Below the pieces are notes generated by a model. That model was not told the DNA's origin. It saw only the letters and a program-made list of their open reading frames with translations, and made no database searches. Positions 1 through 8,112 of a stretch of DNA of 64,000 nucleotides are shown here, piece by piece (positions within the stretch are counted from its first letter, which is position 1; the number at the start of each line of letters is the position of its first letter). Source of the stretch: Streptomyces lacrimifluminis (GTDB lineage Bacteria > Actinomycetota > Actinomycetes > Streptomycetales > Streptomycetaceae); the NCBI RefSeq assembly GCF_014646095.1, contig NZ_BMMU01000005.1:115014-179013 (forward strand). The letters run 5' to 3'. The position numbers and the translations under genes are program-made.

Positions 1-100
1 ACCACCAAAAGGGGTGAACGGTCGTAACTTTCCCGTGCGGTTGGCGTTCCGTCGCGCTAGGAGATCATTCGCGCACGCATAGTTGCGAACACCAGTTTGG
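1..100. other. intergenic, no gene seen
   Basis: Short stretch before the stop codon of the transporter ATPase. No open frame with a ribosome binding site and no strong hairpin was seen. It is the 3' flank of the minus-strand ATPase gene. Confidence 0.4.
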
Positions 101-1768
101 TCACGCCGGGGTCAACTCCTGTCGGGCGACGCGGCGCCGGGCCGCGACCGCCGGGTCGAGAGCGGGTGCGGCGGCCAGCAACTGCCGGGTGTACGGGTCG
201 CGCGGATTGTCGTACACCTCGTCGGCGGGGCCCGACTCGACGATGCGCCCCCGCCGCATCACCGCGACGCGGTCGCTGACCTGGCGTACGACGGCGAGAT
301 CGTGAGCGACGAACACCAGCGCGAGGCCGAGTTCGCGCTGCAACTCGCCGAGCAGGGCGACCACCTGTGCCTGGGTCGTGACGTCGAGCGCCGAGCCGGG
401 CTCGTCGCAGACGATGACGCGCGGCTCGGCGGCCAGCGCCCGTGCGATGCCCACACGTTGGCGTTGGCCGCCGCTGAACTCGTGCGGATAGCGGTCGAAG
501 TGTGCCGGGTCGAGCCCCACGCGCTCCAGCAGCTCCCCCACGCGCCCGCGGACGCGCCCCTCGTCACTCTCGCCGCGCGCCCGCAGCGGGTCGGCGATCG
601 ACTCGCCCACACTGCGGCGGGGATTGAGGGAGGAAACCGGGTCCTGGAAGACCATCTGCACGGCCGGGCCGGCCCCGGACCGCGCACGCCCCTCGTAGCG
701 CACCTCGCCGGCCGTCGGCTCCAGCAGCCCGACCAGCATCCGCCCGAGCGTCGTCTTGCCGCTGCCGCTCTCGCCGACGATCCCGAGGGTTTCGCCCCTG
801 CGCACGGTCAGCGACACGTCGTCCACGGCCGCGAACGCCCGCTTCCCGCGCCCGAACTCGCGCCGCAGGCCGACGGCCTCCAGCACGACCTTCGCGGAGC
901 CGGCGGCGTCCCCGGGGACCCGCCTGGCGTCCACGCGCGCTACCGCGGCGAGCAGGGCGCGGGTGTACGCCCGGGCGGGTGCCCCCAGGACGGCGACGAC
1001 CGGGCCGCGCTCGACGGCCCGCCCGTGCCGCATCACCAGCACGTCGTCGACGCTCTCCGCCGCGACACCCACGTCGTGCGTGACGAGCAGCAGGCCCATG
1101 CCGGTATCCCCGCGCAGGGTGTGCAGCAGGTCGAGGATCTGGGCCTGGACGGTCACGTCGAGCGCGGTCGTCGGCTCGTCGGCGATCAGCAGGTCGGGCT
1201 CACAGGCGAGCGCCATGGCGATCAGAGCGCGCTGGCGCATCCCTCCGCTGAACTCGTGCGGCCGGAACCGGGACCGCCGTACCGCGTCCGGAATTCCGAC
1301 GCGGTCCAGTACGTCGACGGCACGCGCGCGTGCGGCTCGCCGGGACGCCCTGGTGTGCACCCGGTACACCTCGGCGATCTGGTCGCCGACCGCGTAGTAC
1401 GGGTCCAGGGAGGACAGCGGGTCCTGGAAGACCATCGCCGCCTTCGCCCCGCGCAGCCGCCGCAGCCCTGACTCGGACGCCTGCTGTACGTCGGTTCCGG
1501 CGACCCTGATCGTGTCGCCGACCTCCGCTCCCGTACCGCGGTGCAGCCCCAGCAGGGCGGACGCGACCGTGGACTTGCCCGAGCCGGACTCGCCGACCAG
1601 GCCCAGCGCGGCGCCCTTCGCGAGCCGGAACGACAGCCCGTCCACGGCCCGCAGCGAGCCGAAGGCGACCGTCAGGCCGTCGACCTCCACCAGCGCCCTG
1701 CTCTCCACGCTCTCCACGCTCTCCACGCTCTCCACAGGAACCTCGTTTGAGGCCTTGTCCAAGCTCAT
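101..1768 (-). CDS. Fused two-domain oligopeptide/dipeptide ABC transporter ATP-binding protein (DppD-DppF type)
   Basis: A 555-residue protein with two ABC ATPase domains in tandem, each the size of a DppD or DppF subunit. Domain 1 has Walker [10 protein letters not shown] at residues 59-67, signature FSGGMRQR and Walker B LLIADEP. Domain 2 has Walker A GESGSGKTT, signature SGGQRQR and VIVCDEP. It would energise peptide uptake at the membrane. The ATG start overlaps the stop of the upstream permease fragment by 4 bp (ATGA), so the two were an operon. The N-terminus holds a VES repeat from four 9-bp tandem units. No substrate-binding protein or second permease lies beside it and the permease is truncated, so the system is probably inactive as it stands, although this reading frame is intact. 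Confidence 0.85.
   Translation of the reverse strand: MSLDKASNEVPVESVESVESVESRALVEVDGLTVAFGSLRAVDGLSFRLAKGAALGLVGESGSGKSTVASALLGLHRGTGAEVGDTIRVAGTDVQQASESGLRRLRGAKAAMVFQDPLSSLDPYYAVGDQIAEVYRVHTRASRRAARARAVDVLDRVGIPDAVRRSRFRPHEFSGGMRQRALIAMALACEPDLLIADEPTTALDVTVQAQILDLLHTLRGDTGMGLLLVTHDVGVAAESVDDVLVMRHGRAVERGPVVAVLGAPARAYTRALLAAVARVDARRVPGDAAGSAKVVLEAVGLRREFGRGKRAFAAVDDVSLTVRRGETLGIVGESGSGKTTLGRMLVGLLEPTAGEVRYEGRARSGAGPAVQMVFQDPVSSLNPRRSVGESIADPLRARGESDEGRVRGRVGELLERVGLDPAHFDRYPHEFSGGQRQRVGIARALAAEPRVIVCDEPGSALDVTTQAQVVALLGELQRELGLALVFVAHDLAVVRQVSDRVAVMRRGRIVESGPADEVYDNPRDPYTRQLLAAAPALDPAVAARRRVARQELTPA
1700..1735 (-). repeat. four tandem 9-bp units within the ATPase gene
   Basis: Four perfect copies of gctctccac (plus strand) encode the VES repeat near residue 12-23 of the fused ATPase. 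The length is a multiple of three, so changes in copy number keep the frame. Confidence 0.9.
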
Positions 1769-2460
1769 ATGAGCACCACCCGTCGATCGGCCACCGCGTA
1801 CAGCACGTCCGCGACGGCGTTGGCGATGACCACGAAGAAACCGGTGACCAGGACCATGCCGACGACCACCGCCAGGTCGACCGCCTTGACCGCCTCGACG
1901 AGTTCCTGTCCGAGACCTGGCAGTCCGAAGAGCGTCTCGGTGAGCACCGCGCCGCCGAACATCGACCCGAAGTCCGTGGCGGTCAGGGCGATCAGGGGCG
2001 CCACCGCACCCCGCAGCGCGTGTCGCCCGATGATGGACCGCTCCCCGACGCCGTACGCGCGGAAGGTGCGTACGTGCTCCTCGGCGAGCGTCTCCAGCAT
2101 CGACGCCCTGGTCAGGCGGGCGTACTTGGCGGATTCGACGAGGGCCAGCGACAGCCAGGGCAGCAGCAGGTTCCAGGCCCACTGCTCGGGATCGTCGGCG
2201 AAGGGCACGTAGTGCGGGAACGGCAGCAGCTCCAGCTGGCCGCAGACGACGATCATCAGGATCAGGCCGATGACGAAGACGGGCGTGGCCGTGCTGGCCA
2301 GTGTGAGGCCGGTCAGGAGGCGTTCGGTGGGCCGGCCGCGCCGCCAGGCGGAGAGCACTCCGGTGCCGACGCCGATGAGCAGCCACAGCGCCATCGCGCC
2401 GAGCGCGAGCGAGCCGGTGACCGGCAGTTTGGCCAGGATCAGCTCGGTGACCTGCCAGGC
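1765..2460 (-). pseudogene. 5'-truncated ABC transporter permease (DppB type)
   Basis: The frame reads as the C-terminal two thirds of a DppB-family permease. It has the EAA-type loop region (TRASMLETLAEEHVRTFRAY) and the closing segment ending in VADVLYAVADRRVVLI, but no first membrane helix and no periplasmic loop. DppB proteins are usually 305-340 residues. Here about 230 codons of recognisable sequence continue upstream past an internal ATG at 2394 to around 2454 and then stop resembling the family. The stop codon of the DUF3152 gene lies only about 20 bp further on. No start codon with a ribosome binding site is seen. I infer a deletion or recombination that removed the 5' part. Translation from the ATG at 2394 (209 residues) is possible but would lack the N-terminal helix. 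Confidence 0.75.
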
Positions 2461-2479
2461 GCCCCGGCCGCCCCGCCCG

Positions 2480-3790
2480 TCAACTTCCCGGGTACGGCCA
2501 GGGGTTGGCCCGGCAGTGGATTCCTTCGTGGTCGAGGAACTTGGTCTGCTGCTGCATGACGGGGGCGAGGTCGTCGTCCTTGTCGCAGGTCACGTGCCCG
2601 TAGCCGAGGCGATGGCCGACCTCGTGGTTGATGAGCATCTGCCGGTACGCGTAGATCTTGTCGCCGTAGGTCACGGACCCCTGCGCCCATCGATAGGCGT
2701 TGATCATCACGCGGTCGGTGGCCGCCGAGTCGCAGGACACGTTGTCCTCGGTGGTGTCGAGACCGGACTTGGCGCACCAGAAGGCGGTGGTGCCGGGGCT
2801 GGCCAGCGTGATCACGAAGTCGGGCTTGCCGGAGGAGATCCGCTCGAACGTACGGCCGCCGTTGTGGGCCCAGCTCCGCTTGTCGTTGAGCGTCTTCTGC
2901 ACGGCCTGCGCGAACAACCCCCCGTCGAGTCCGAGGCCCTGCTCGACGTCCACCCGGTACGTGTACTTCTGCCCCGGCCCCGGCGCCTTGGCGAACCCGC
3001 GGATCGCGTCGAACTTCCCCGAGCCCTTGAGGGCCGCCCCTAGCGCGTACGTCCTGGCCATCTTCTGGTCGTACGTCGGTGTCGTCACCGCGGCCGGCGC
3101 GTCGGACGCGGAGGGGAGGCTGTCACTGCGCGCCGCGGAGTCCCCCGAGCCCTGGACGTCCTGACCCGAGCCGATCGCGGTCTGCGTCCGCACACCGCCG
3201 CCGCCGTCCTCGCCGCTGGTGACCTGCCCGGCCACGACGACCGCCAGCACGGTGGTGACGGCGGCCGCCGCGATCCCGGTGAACGCACGCCCCTTGCCGC
3301 CCTTGCCCGTGACCGCCACCTCGGCGGGCGGGGCGTACGGGTCGGCGGGGCGCGGTGTCCGGACGCGGTGCGGGAAGCGGTCGACGTCCTCGACGGCGGT
3401 GCCGGGCAGGCCGACTCCGTCGAAGGCGTCGACGTACGACTGCCGGGGGCCGGCAGCGTTCGCCGGAGGCGCGGGACGCTGACGCGGTATGGCGGGACCG
3501 ACTCCGGCCCGCCCGCCGAAGTCGCCCCAGCCGCCGCCGGATTCACGCTGCTCGGGATGCCCCGCTCCCCGGACACGCGGAAAGCCGTGCGCGGGCGTGC
3601 CCTCAGGGAGACGTGGGAACCCATGAGCGGGCGTGCCGTCGGGAACGGTGAAACGGGGCCCGCCTTGCCCCTGTTGCCCCTGGCTCCAGCCCTGTTGAGG
3701 TTGCTTCCCCTGTGGAACCACAGGGATGTTCGCCTTGTCGCCCGTACTGGCGCTGCCGCCGGATCGCCCGCGGCGGCTGTGACGTCCCAC
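2480..3790 (-). CDS. DUF3152 membrane-anchored protein with metzincin-like zinc motif
   Basis: 436 residues. The first ~170 are disordered and rich in Gly, Pro and Gln, with a near-duplicate segment around GTPAHGFPR. A single membrane helix follows at about 172-192 (GIAAAAVTTVLAVVVAG), then an extracytoplasmic DUF3152 domain. That domain ends with HEVGHRLGYGH at residues 389-399, which fits the HExxHxxGxxH zinc-binding pattern of metzincin proteases, and it has cysteines that could pair outside the cell. The M. tuberculosis counterpart in the same gene order is Rv3207c. It is probably a type II membrane protein with metallopeptidase-like activity, but no activity is established. Its downstream neighbour is normally a moeB/moeZ gene; here it is a transporter fragment. 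Confidence 0.85.
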   Translation of the reverse strand: MGRHSRRGRSGGSASTGDKANIPVVPQGKQPQQGWSQGQQGQGGPRFTVPDGTPAHGFPRLPEGTPAHGFPRVRGAGHPEQRESGGGWGDFGGRAGVGPAIPRQRPAPPANAAGPRQSYVDAFDGVGLPGTAVEDVDRFPHRVRTPRPADPYAPPAEVAVTGKGGKGRAFTGIAAAAVTTVLAVVVAGQVTSGEDGGGGVRTQTAIGSGQDVQGSGDSAARSDSLPSASDAPAAVTTPTYDQKMARTYALGAALKGSGKFDAIRGFAKAPGPGQKYTYRVDVEQGLGLDGGLFAQAVQKTLNDKRSWAHNGGRTFERISSGKPDFVITLASPGTTAFWCAKSGLDTTEDNVSCDSAATDRVMINAYRWAQGSVTYGDKIYAYRQMLINHEVGHRLGYGHVTCDKDDDLAPVMQQQTKFLDHEGIHCRANPWPYPGS

Positions 3791-3798
3791 CTCGCGTC

Positions 3799-4827
3799 TC
3801 AGCTCCCCGCGTTCGCGGCGTCGGCCCGGCTGCCGACCGTCCTCGCTGCCACAGTACCGGCATCCGTCTGCAACTCACCTGCGTCCTCGAGCAGTTCACG
3901 GAACGCCGCCGCGACCGTCTCCGGGTACTCCATCATCGCCACGTGCCCGGCATCGGGCAGCGAGAGCAGCCGCGAGTCGCGGAAGGTGCGTGCCGCGCGC
4001 TGGGCCATGCGGTAGGAGACGAGCTGGTCCCGGCCGCCGTAGACGAGGAGCGTCGGCGCGAGCACGCGCTCGGCCTGGCGCCACAGCCCGTGCTGACCGC
4101 CGAGCGTGTACGCGTTCACGATCCCGCGCGCGGAACGCGCCATCGCATCCCAGAAGTACGGCAGTTGCAGCCGCCTCTCCATCTCTTCGACCGCGTTGCG
4201 GAATCCCTCGGGCGTCACCTGCCCAGGATCCCCGTAACAGAGTGCCGTGACCCCGCGGACGCGCTGTTCGGCACTCCACTCCGCGGTCAACCGGGTGAAC
4301 AGGCGGGCCACGCCGGGCAGGGCGAGCAGCCCGGTCGGCACCGCGTTGCGCTGCACGCGGATCTCCGGCAGCGCGGGCGAGACGAGCGTGAGCGTCCTGA
4401 CGAGGTCGGGCCGCACCGCCGCGACCCGGGTCGAGACCGCGCCGCCCAGCGAGTTGCCGAACAGGTGCACGGGACCGCGCCCGGAGGCGTCGAGGTACCG
4501 GATGACGGCACGCGCGTGCCCGGTGACCGAGTAGTCGCCGTCGTCCGGCGGCGGGGAGTCGCCGAAGCCCGGCAGGTCGAGCGCCTCACTGTCGACGAGC
4601 TCGTCGTTCAGCGGCATGAGCGCGGACCAGTTCTGCGAGGAACCGCCCAGGCCATGGACGTACAGCGCGGGCGGCAGTCCCTCGCGCGCGGGGGGCCGCG
4701 ACCGCACGGTCAGGGTGATCCCCGGCAGACCGACCGAGCGCAGCCGCTCGCCCTCAGCGACCCTGACGGGCGCCACCTTCGGAAGCACATTGGTGGCCGG
4801 CACGTAGGGCGGCTCGGTCGAAGACAT
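3799..4827 (-). CDS. alpha/beta hydrolase
   Basis: 342 residues with a standard alpha/beta-hydrolase core: oxyanion segment HGLGGSS, nucleophile elbow GNSLGG, acid residue in GGRDQLV and histidine in DAGHVAM. It is probably a cytosolic esterase or lipase-like enzyme of unknown substrate. The gene ends 8 bp before the DUF3152 start, so the two are likely co-transcribed. The ATG lies 6 bases after TAACAT (reading the minus strand, plus positions 4834-4839) and no ribosome binding site is visible, which suggests a leaderless transcript. The 165-bp gap to the next, divergent gene carries promoters for both directions. Confidence 0.85.
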   Translation of the reverse strand: MSSTEPPYVPATNVLPKVAPVRVAEGERLRSVGLPGITLTVRSRPPAREGLPPALYVHGLGGSSQNWSALMPLNDELVDSEALDLPGFGDSPPPDDGDYSVTGHARAVIRYLDASGRGPVHLFGNSLGGAVSTRVAAVRPDLVRTLTLVSPALPEIRVQRNAVPTGLLALPGVARLFTRLTAEWSAEQRVRGVTALCYGDPGQVTPEGFRNAVEEMERRLQLPYFWDAMARSARGIVNAYTLGGQHGLWRQAERVLAPTLLVYGGRDQLVSYRMAQRAARTFRDSRLLSLPDAGHVAMMEYPETVAAAFRELLEDAGELQTDAGTVAARTVGSRADAANAGS

Positions 4828-4992
4828 GCGGCAATGTTACGAGACGATCACGCAAGGGTCCGTGTGTTCGGCATCACAGGGCCGGTGTCCTGCTGCCCGG
4901 CGCTCCGATCACCTGGCATCCCGATCCCGTGTCTCCTACGCTCGTAACAGGGCACCCGCAGGAGAACCACACCCCCGGGAAGGGAGCCCAGC

Positions 4993-5238
4993 ATGGCCGT
5001 CGAACCCACCGACCCCGAGATCTTCGAGGACATCAAGAACCCCGAGGACTACGAGGGCGAGGACAGCGCCACCGAGTTCGACGTCGAAACCCCCGAGGCC
5101 GACGCCGCCGATCAGCGCAGGGACGTCACCCCGCGGCACGACGCCCCGGTGACCGGCGAGAACACCGACCGCGCGAACGAGGCCGACCTCGCGGAACAGG
5201 CCCGCGTCGTGACACTGGACGAGGACGACTACCGATAG
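4993..5238 (+). CDS. small acidic conserved protein, unknown function
   Basis: 81 residues, very acidic (rich in Asp and Glu), no cysteines and no membrane segment; probably disordered. The start is the ATG preceded by gggaagggag. It is a single gene between the divergent hydrolase and the TetR gene, 172 bp before the latter. Codon use is typical for the region (GC-rich third positions), which supports real coding. No function can be assigned from the sequence. Confidence 0.7.
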   Translation: MAVEPTDPEIFEDIKNPEDYEGEDSATEFDVETPEADAADQRRDVTPRHDAPVTGENTDRANEADLAEQARVVTLDEDDYR

Positions 5239-5410
5239 CCGCCACCGTGCCGCGCACCAAGCACGGGATTTGTTGCCATTTGGACAGATAGCCCGGAACA
5301 TACAGTCGCTCGGTCGAGGAATTTCTGCGCTCGCACCGCGCACACCACGGTTACCGAAAAGTACGATGGCGGCGCGGCGCACACCGCATGTGACGAAATT
5401 GGGAGGCGGC

Positions 5411-6052
5411 GTGACAGCCATCGAGCAAACTGAGGCGGCACGCCCACGGGGCACGCGGTTGCCGCGTCGCGCCCGACGGAACCAGCTGCTGGGCGCCGCC
5501 CAGGAAGTGTTCGTGGCGCAGGGCTACCACTCCGCCGCGATGGACGACATCGCCGAACGGGCCGGCGTCAGCAAGCCGGTGCTCTACCAGCACTTTCCCG
5601 GCAAGCTCGACCTCTACCTCGCCCTGCTGGACCAGCACTGCGAGGCACTGATCGAGTCGGTCCGCGCGGCCCTGGCCTCGACCTCGGACAACAAGCAGCG
5701 CGTCCGGGCGACGATGGACGCGTACTTCGCGTACGTGGAGGACGACGGCGGCGCCTTCCGCCTGGTCTTCGAGTCGGACCTGACGAACGAGCCCGCAGTG
5801 CGCGAGCGCGTCGACAAGGTGACCAACGAGTGCGCGGAGGCGATCTGCGAGGTCATCGCCGAGGACACCGGCCTCTCGCGCCCGGAGTCGATGCTGCTGG
5901 CCTCCGGGCTGGGTGGCCTCTCCCAGGTGGTGGCGCGGTCCTGGCTGCACAGCGACCGCAGTGTCCCGCGCGATCAGGCGGTCCAGTTGCTGGCGTCGCT
6001 GGCCTGGCGCGGCATCGCCGGTTTCCCGCTGCACGGCACCGAGCACCACTGA
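5411..6052 (+). CDS. TetR/AcrR family transcriptional regulator
   Basis: 213 residues. The N-terminal helix-turn-helix covers about residues 15-60 and includes the typical GVSKPVLYQHFPGK recognition segment; the rest is an all-helical ligand and dimer domain. I chose the GTG start because GGGAGG lies just before it. An in-frame ATG at 5366 would add 15 residues but has no ribosome binding site. The position (before DUF3107, after DUF3152) matches M. tuberculosis Rv3208 by gene order. A promoter-like TACGAT lies about 45 bp upstream. Ligand and targets are unknown. Confidence 0.9.
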   Translation: MTAIEQTEAARPRGTRLPRRARRNQLLGAAQEVFVAQGYHSAAMDDIAERAGVSKPVLYQHFPGKLDLYLALLDQHCEALIESVRAALASTSDNKQRVRATMDAYFAYVEDDGGAFRLVFESDLTNEPAVRERVDKVTNECAEAICEVIAEDTGLSRPESMLLASGLGGLSQVVARSWLHSDRSVPRDQAVQLLASLAWRGIAGFPLHGTEHH

Positions 6053-6187
6053 CCGCCCGTTTGTTCCCGCCGGCTGTTCGCTCCTGGCGTTCCCGGGCGG
6101 AACATGTACGTCCCCTCACCGGGCTAATGTGTGCTGGGTACGGCGCGGACGCCCGCGCACTTCACTGACCGTCGGAGGGACATAGCC

Positions 6188-6415
6188 GTGGAGGTCAAGA
6201 TCGGCGTGCAGCACGCGCCCCGCGAGATCGTTCTGGAGAGCGGTCAGAGCGCCGAGGAGGTCGAGCGGGCCGTGTCCGAGGCGCTGGCCGGCAAGTCGGC
6301 GCTGCTGAGCCTCGTGGACGACCACGGCCGCAAGGTCCTGGTACCGGCCGACCGTCTCGCGTACGTCGAGCTCGGCGAGCCGACGGCCCGCAAGGTGGGC
6401 TTCAGCGCGCTGTAG
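6188..6415 (+). CDS. DUF3107 family protein
   Basis: 75 residues starting MEVKIGVQHAPREIVLES, the usual form and length of DUF3107 proteins (M. tuberculosis Rv3208A/TB9.4). GTG start with GGAGGGAC upstream. Small cytosolic protein of unknown role, conserved next to the TetR gene in actinobacteria. A TAATGT box about 60 bp upstream could be its -10 element. It is followed at once by a strong terminator. Confidence 0.9.
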   Translation: MEVKIGVQHAPREIVLESGQSAEEVERAVSEALAGKSALLSLVDDHGRKVLVPADRLAYVELGEPTARKVGFSAL

Positions 6416-6439
6416 GGCACGTAGGGACACGTAGGTGGG

Positions 6440-6472
6440 TGGGGCCCGGCGGTTTCGAACCGCCGGGCCCCA
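6440..6472 (+). terminator. intrinsic hairpin terminator after the DUF3107 gene
   Basis: A near-perfect inverted repeat, GGGGCCCGGCGGTT / AACCGCCGGGCCCC around a TCG-centred loop, lies 25 bp after the stop codon. GC-rich stems without a long U run are usual in Streptomyces. Confidence 0.85.
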
Positions 6473-6605
6473 GTCATGTCCAAGGACACAGGCCCATTCA
6501 CAGGTTGACCACACGTCACCCTTACAAGTGGGTTGCCCTGCGCAGGTCACGGGTATGACGGGCTGAGAACGTCACGCGCAGACAGGCTGTGGGAGGGACC
6601 TCGAC

Positions 6606-6875
6606 ATGTTCTTGGAAGCACTCGGCTCCGCGATCCTCGGCCTCGCCCTGGCATGGGCGGCGGCCCGCCGGCTGCCCGACCGCCTCCCCGCACGCCCGCT
6701 GGTCCTGTCGACCGGTGCGGCCGGAGCGCTTTTCGGCGCCCTGATCACGCACAGCGCGCTCAGTTCCGGCCACTTCGTGCTGATCCTGCTGGGCGCGGCG
6801 GCGGTCTCCGCCGCCTCCGTCTCCCTGCTGCTGCGCCCTAAGGGAAGCCTGCGCCGCACATCGGCAACGGCGTAG
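6606..6875 (+). CDS. small hydrophobic membrane protein
   Basis: 89 residues with about three hydrophobic segments (residues 5-20, 32-50 and 55-75) and a basic tail ending LLLRPKGSLRRTSATA. The ATG is preceded by GGGAGGGACC. It lies between the DUF3107 and ferritin-like genes in a conserved neighbourhood. No family is recognised; probably an inner-membrane protein. Confidence 0.7.
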   Translation: MFLEALGSAILGLALAWAAARRLPDRLPARPLVLSTGAAGALFGALITHSALSSGHFVLILLGAAAVSAASVSLLLRPKGSLRRTSATA

Positions 6876-6885
6876 CCGAGCCGAT

Positions 6886-6920
6886 AGGGGCGCGGGGAAC
6901 TGCGCGACAAGCCCCCCACC
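6886..6920. repeat. REP-like intergenic element, copy 1
   Basis: Contains ggggcgcggggaactgcgcg followed by acaagcc. The same unit, in either orientation, recurs near 15558, 20357 and 24561, with longer relatives near 17362 and 61395. All copies are intergenic. Here it sits between the convergent small membrane protein and ferritin-like genes and may act as a terminator. Confidence 0.75.
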
Positions 6921-6954
6921 GGCGCGCAGATGACGGCGAACCCCAGCAGTGTGC

Positions 6955-7725
6955 CTATGCGGCGAGCCCCAGCGCAGCCATCCGCTTGGTGTGCGCCTCA
7001 GTGATCCGGGAAAACATCCGCCCGACCTCGGCGAGGTCGAACCCGTCCGCGACGCCACCGACGAGCATCATCGACAGCGCGTCCCGGTCCGCCACGACCC
7101 GCTGCGACTGTGACAGCGCCTCGCCCATCAGCCGCCGCGCCCACAGCGCGAGCCGCCCGCCCACGCGCGGCTCCGCGTCGATCGCCGCGCGCACCTTCTC
7201 GATGGCGAAGCTCGCGTGCCCGGTGTCGTCGAGGACCGCCAGCACCAGCTGGCGGGTGTCCGCGTCGAGGCGGGCGGCGACCTCGCGGTAGAAGTCGCTG
7301 GCGATCGAGTCACCGACGTACGCCTTGACGAGTCCCTCCAGCCAGTCGGAGGGTGCCGTCTGCTTGTGGAAACCGTCGAGCGCGGCGACGAACGGCTCCA
7401 TCGCCTGGGCCGCGTCGGCGCCGATCTCCGTGAGCCGGTCCCTGATCTGCTCGAAGTGGTGGAACTCCGCAGACGCCATCTTCGCCAGTTCCGACTTGTC
7501 GAGGAGCGTCGGCGCCAGCTTGGCGTCCTCGGCGAGCCGCTCGAACGCGGCCAGTTCGCCGTACGCGAGCGCGCCGAGGAGGTCCACGACCGCGGCACGG
7601 TACTGCGGGTCGGTGGCAGCCTGCGCCCAGTCCTGGGCGGCGATTCCGGTGGGTGCGGGAGCGGCGTCGGCCGCGGTCTCAGCGGGGGTTTCGGGGGTAC
7701 CGGAGGCGTTGTCAGGCGTCGTCAT
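6955..7725 (-). CDS. ferritin-like fold protein (MiaE-like)
   Basis: 256 residues, mostly helical. Conserved blocks GELAAFERLAEDAK, EFHHFEQIRDRLTEIG and DDTGHASFAIEKV carry Glu and His residues of the kind that bind metal in ferritin-like and tRNA-hydroxylase (MiaE-like) proteins. The counterpart by synteny is M. tuberculosis Rv3210c. The N-terminal 35 residues are disordered and rich in Ala, Pro and Thr. ATG start chosen at the head of that tail. Substrate unknown; cytosolic. Divergent from the helicase gene across a 387-bp gap. Confidence 0.8.
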   Translation of the reverse strand: MTTPDNASGTPETPAETAADAAPAPTGIAAQDWAQAATDPQYRAAVVDLLGALAYGELAAFERLAEDAKLAPTLLDKSELAKMASAEFHHFEQIRDRLTEIGADAAQAMEPFVAALDGFHKQTAPSDWLEGLVKAYVGDSIASDFYREVAARLDADTRQLVLAVLDDTGHASFAIEKVRAAIDAEPRVGGRLALWARRLMGEALSQSQRVVADRDALSMMLVGGVADGFDLAEVGRMFSRITEAHTKRMAALGLAA

Positions 7726-8112
7726 GAAGCGCACAATAGCCCGCTGGCCGCAAGGCGGGAGTCCCTGCTCAATCAGTGTGACGACCACTACGTGACCGAA
7801 TCGGCCATCGCATGCGCGCGATTCCAGGGTATGGTGGTAATGCGCCCGCTGAGTTGAAAGACGTATCTCGACGGGCCACACGAATGAGGATGCCCGGTCG
7901 GTGGCCCGATCGGCTCCGACCCGACAGCTCTCCTCATCCGTACGGCACGATGCGTACGGAGTTCGGAGGGACCCTCAGCGGTACGAGCGCTCGAGCGTCG
8001 GCAGTGGTCCCGTGCCACTCGGCCCGCCCATGAGGCGGCCGATGTTTCCGGCCCGGTCCCGACACGACCCCCCGCGCTCGCCTCGCACCGCGTACACAGA
8101 AGAGGCACTGCC
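7726..8112 (+). promoter_or_regulatory. divergent promoter region and long helicase leader
   Basis: 387 bp with no credible gene. It holds a perfect 7-bp inverted repeat CCGTACG / CGTACGG at 7938-7959 and AT-richer stretches near 7780-7850 that suit promoters. Long 5' leaders are common for RNA helicase genes, which often autoregulate, but nothing here proves it. Confidence 0.45.
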
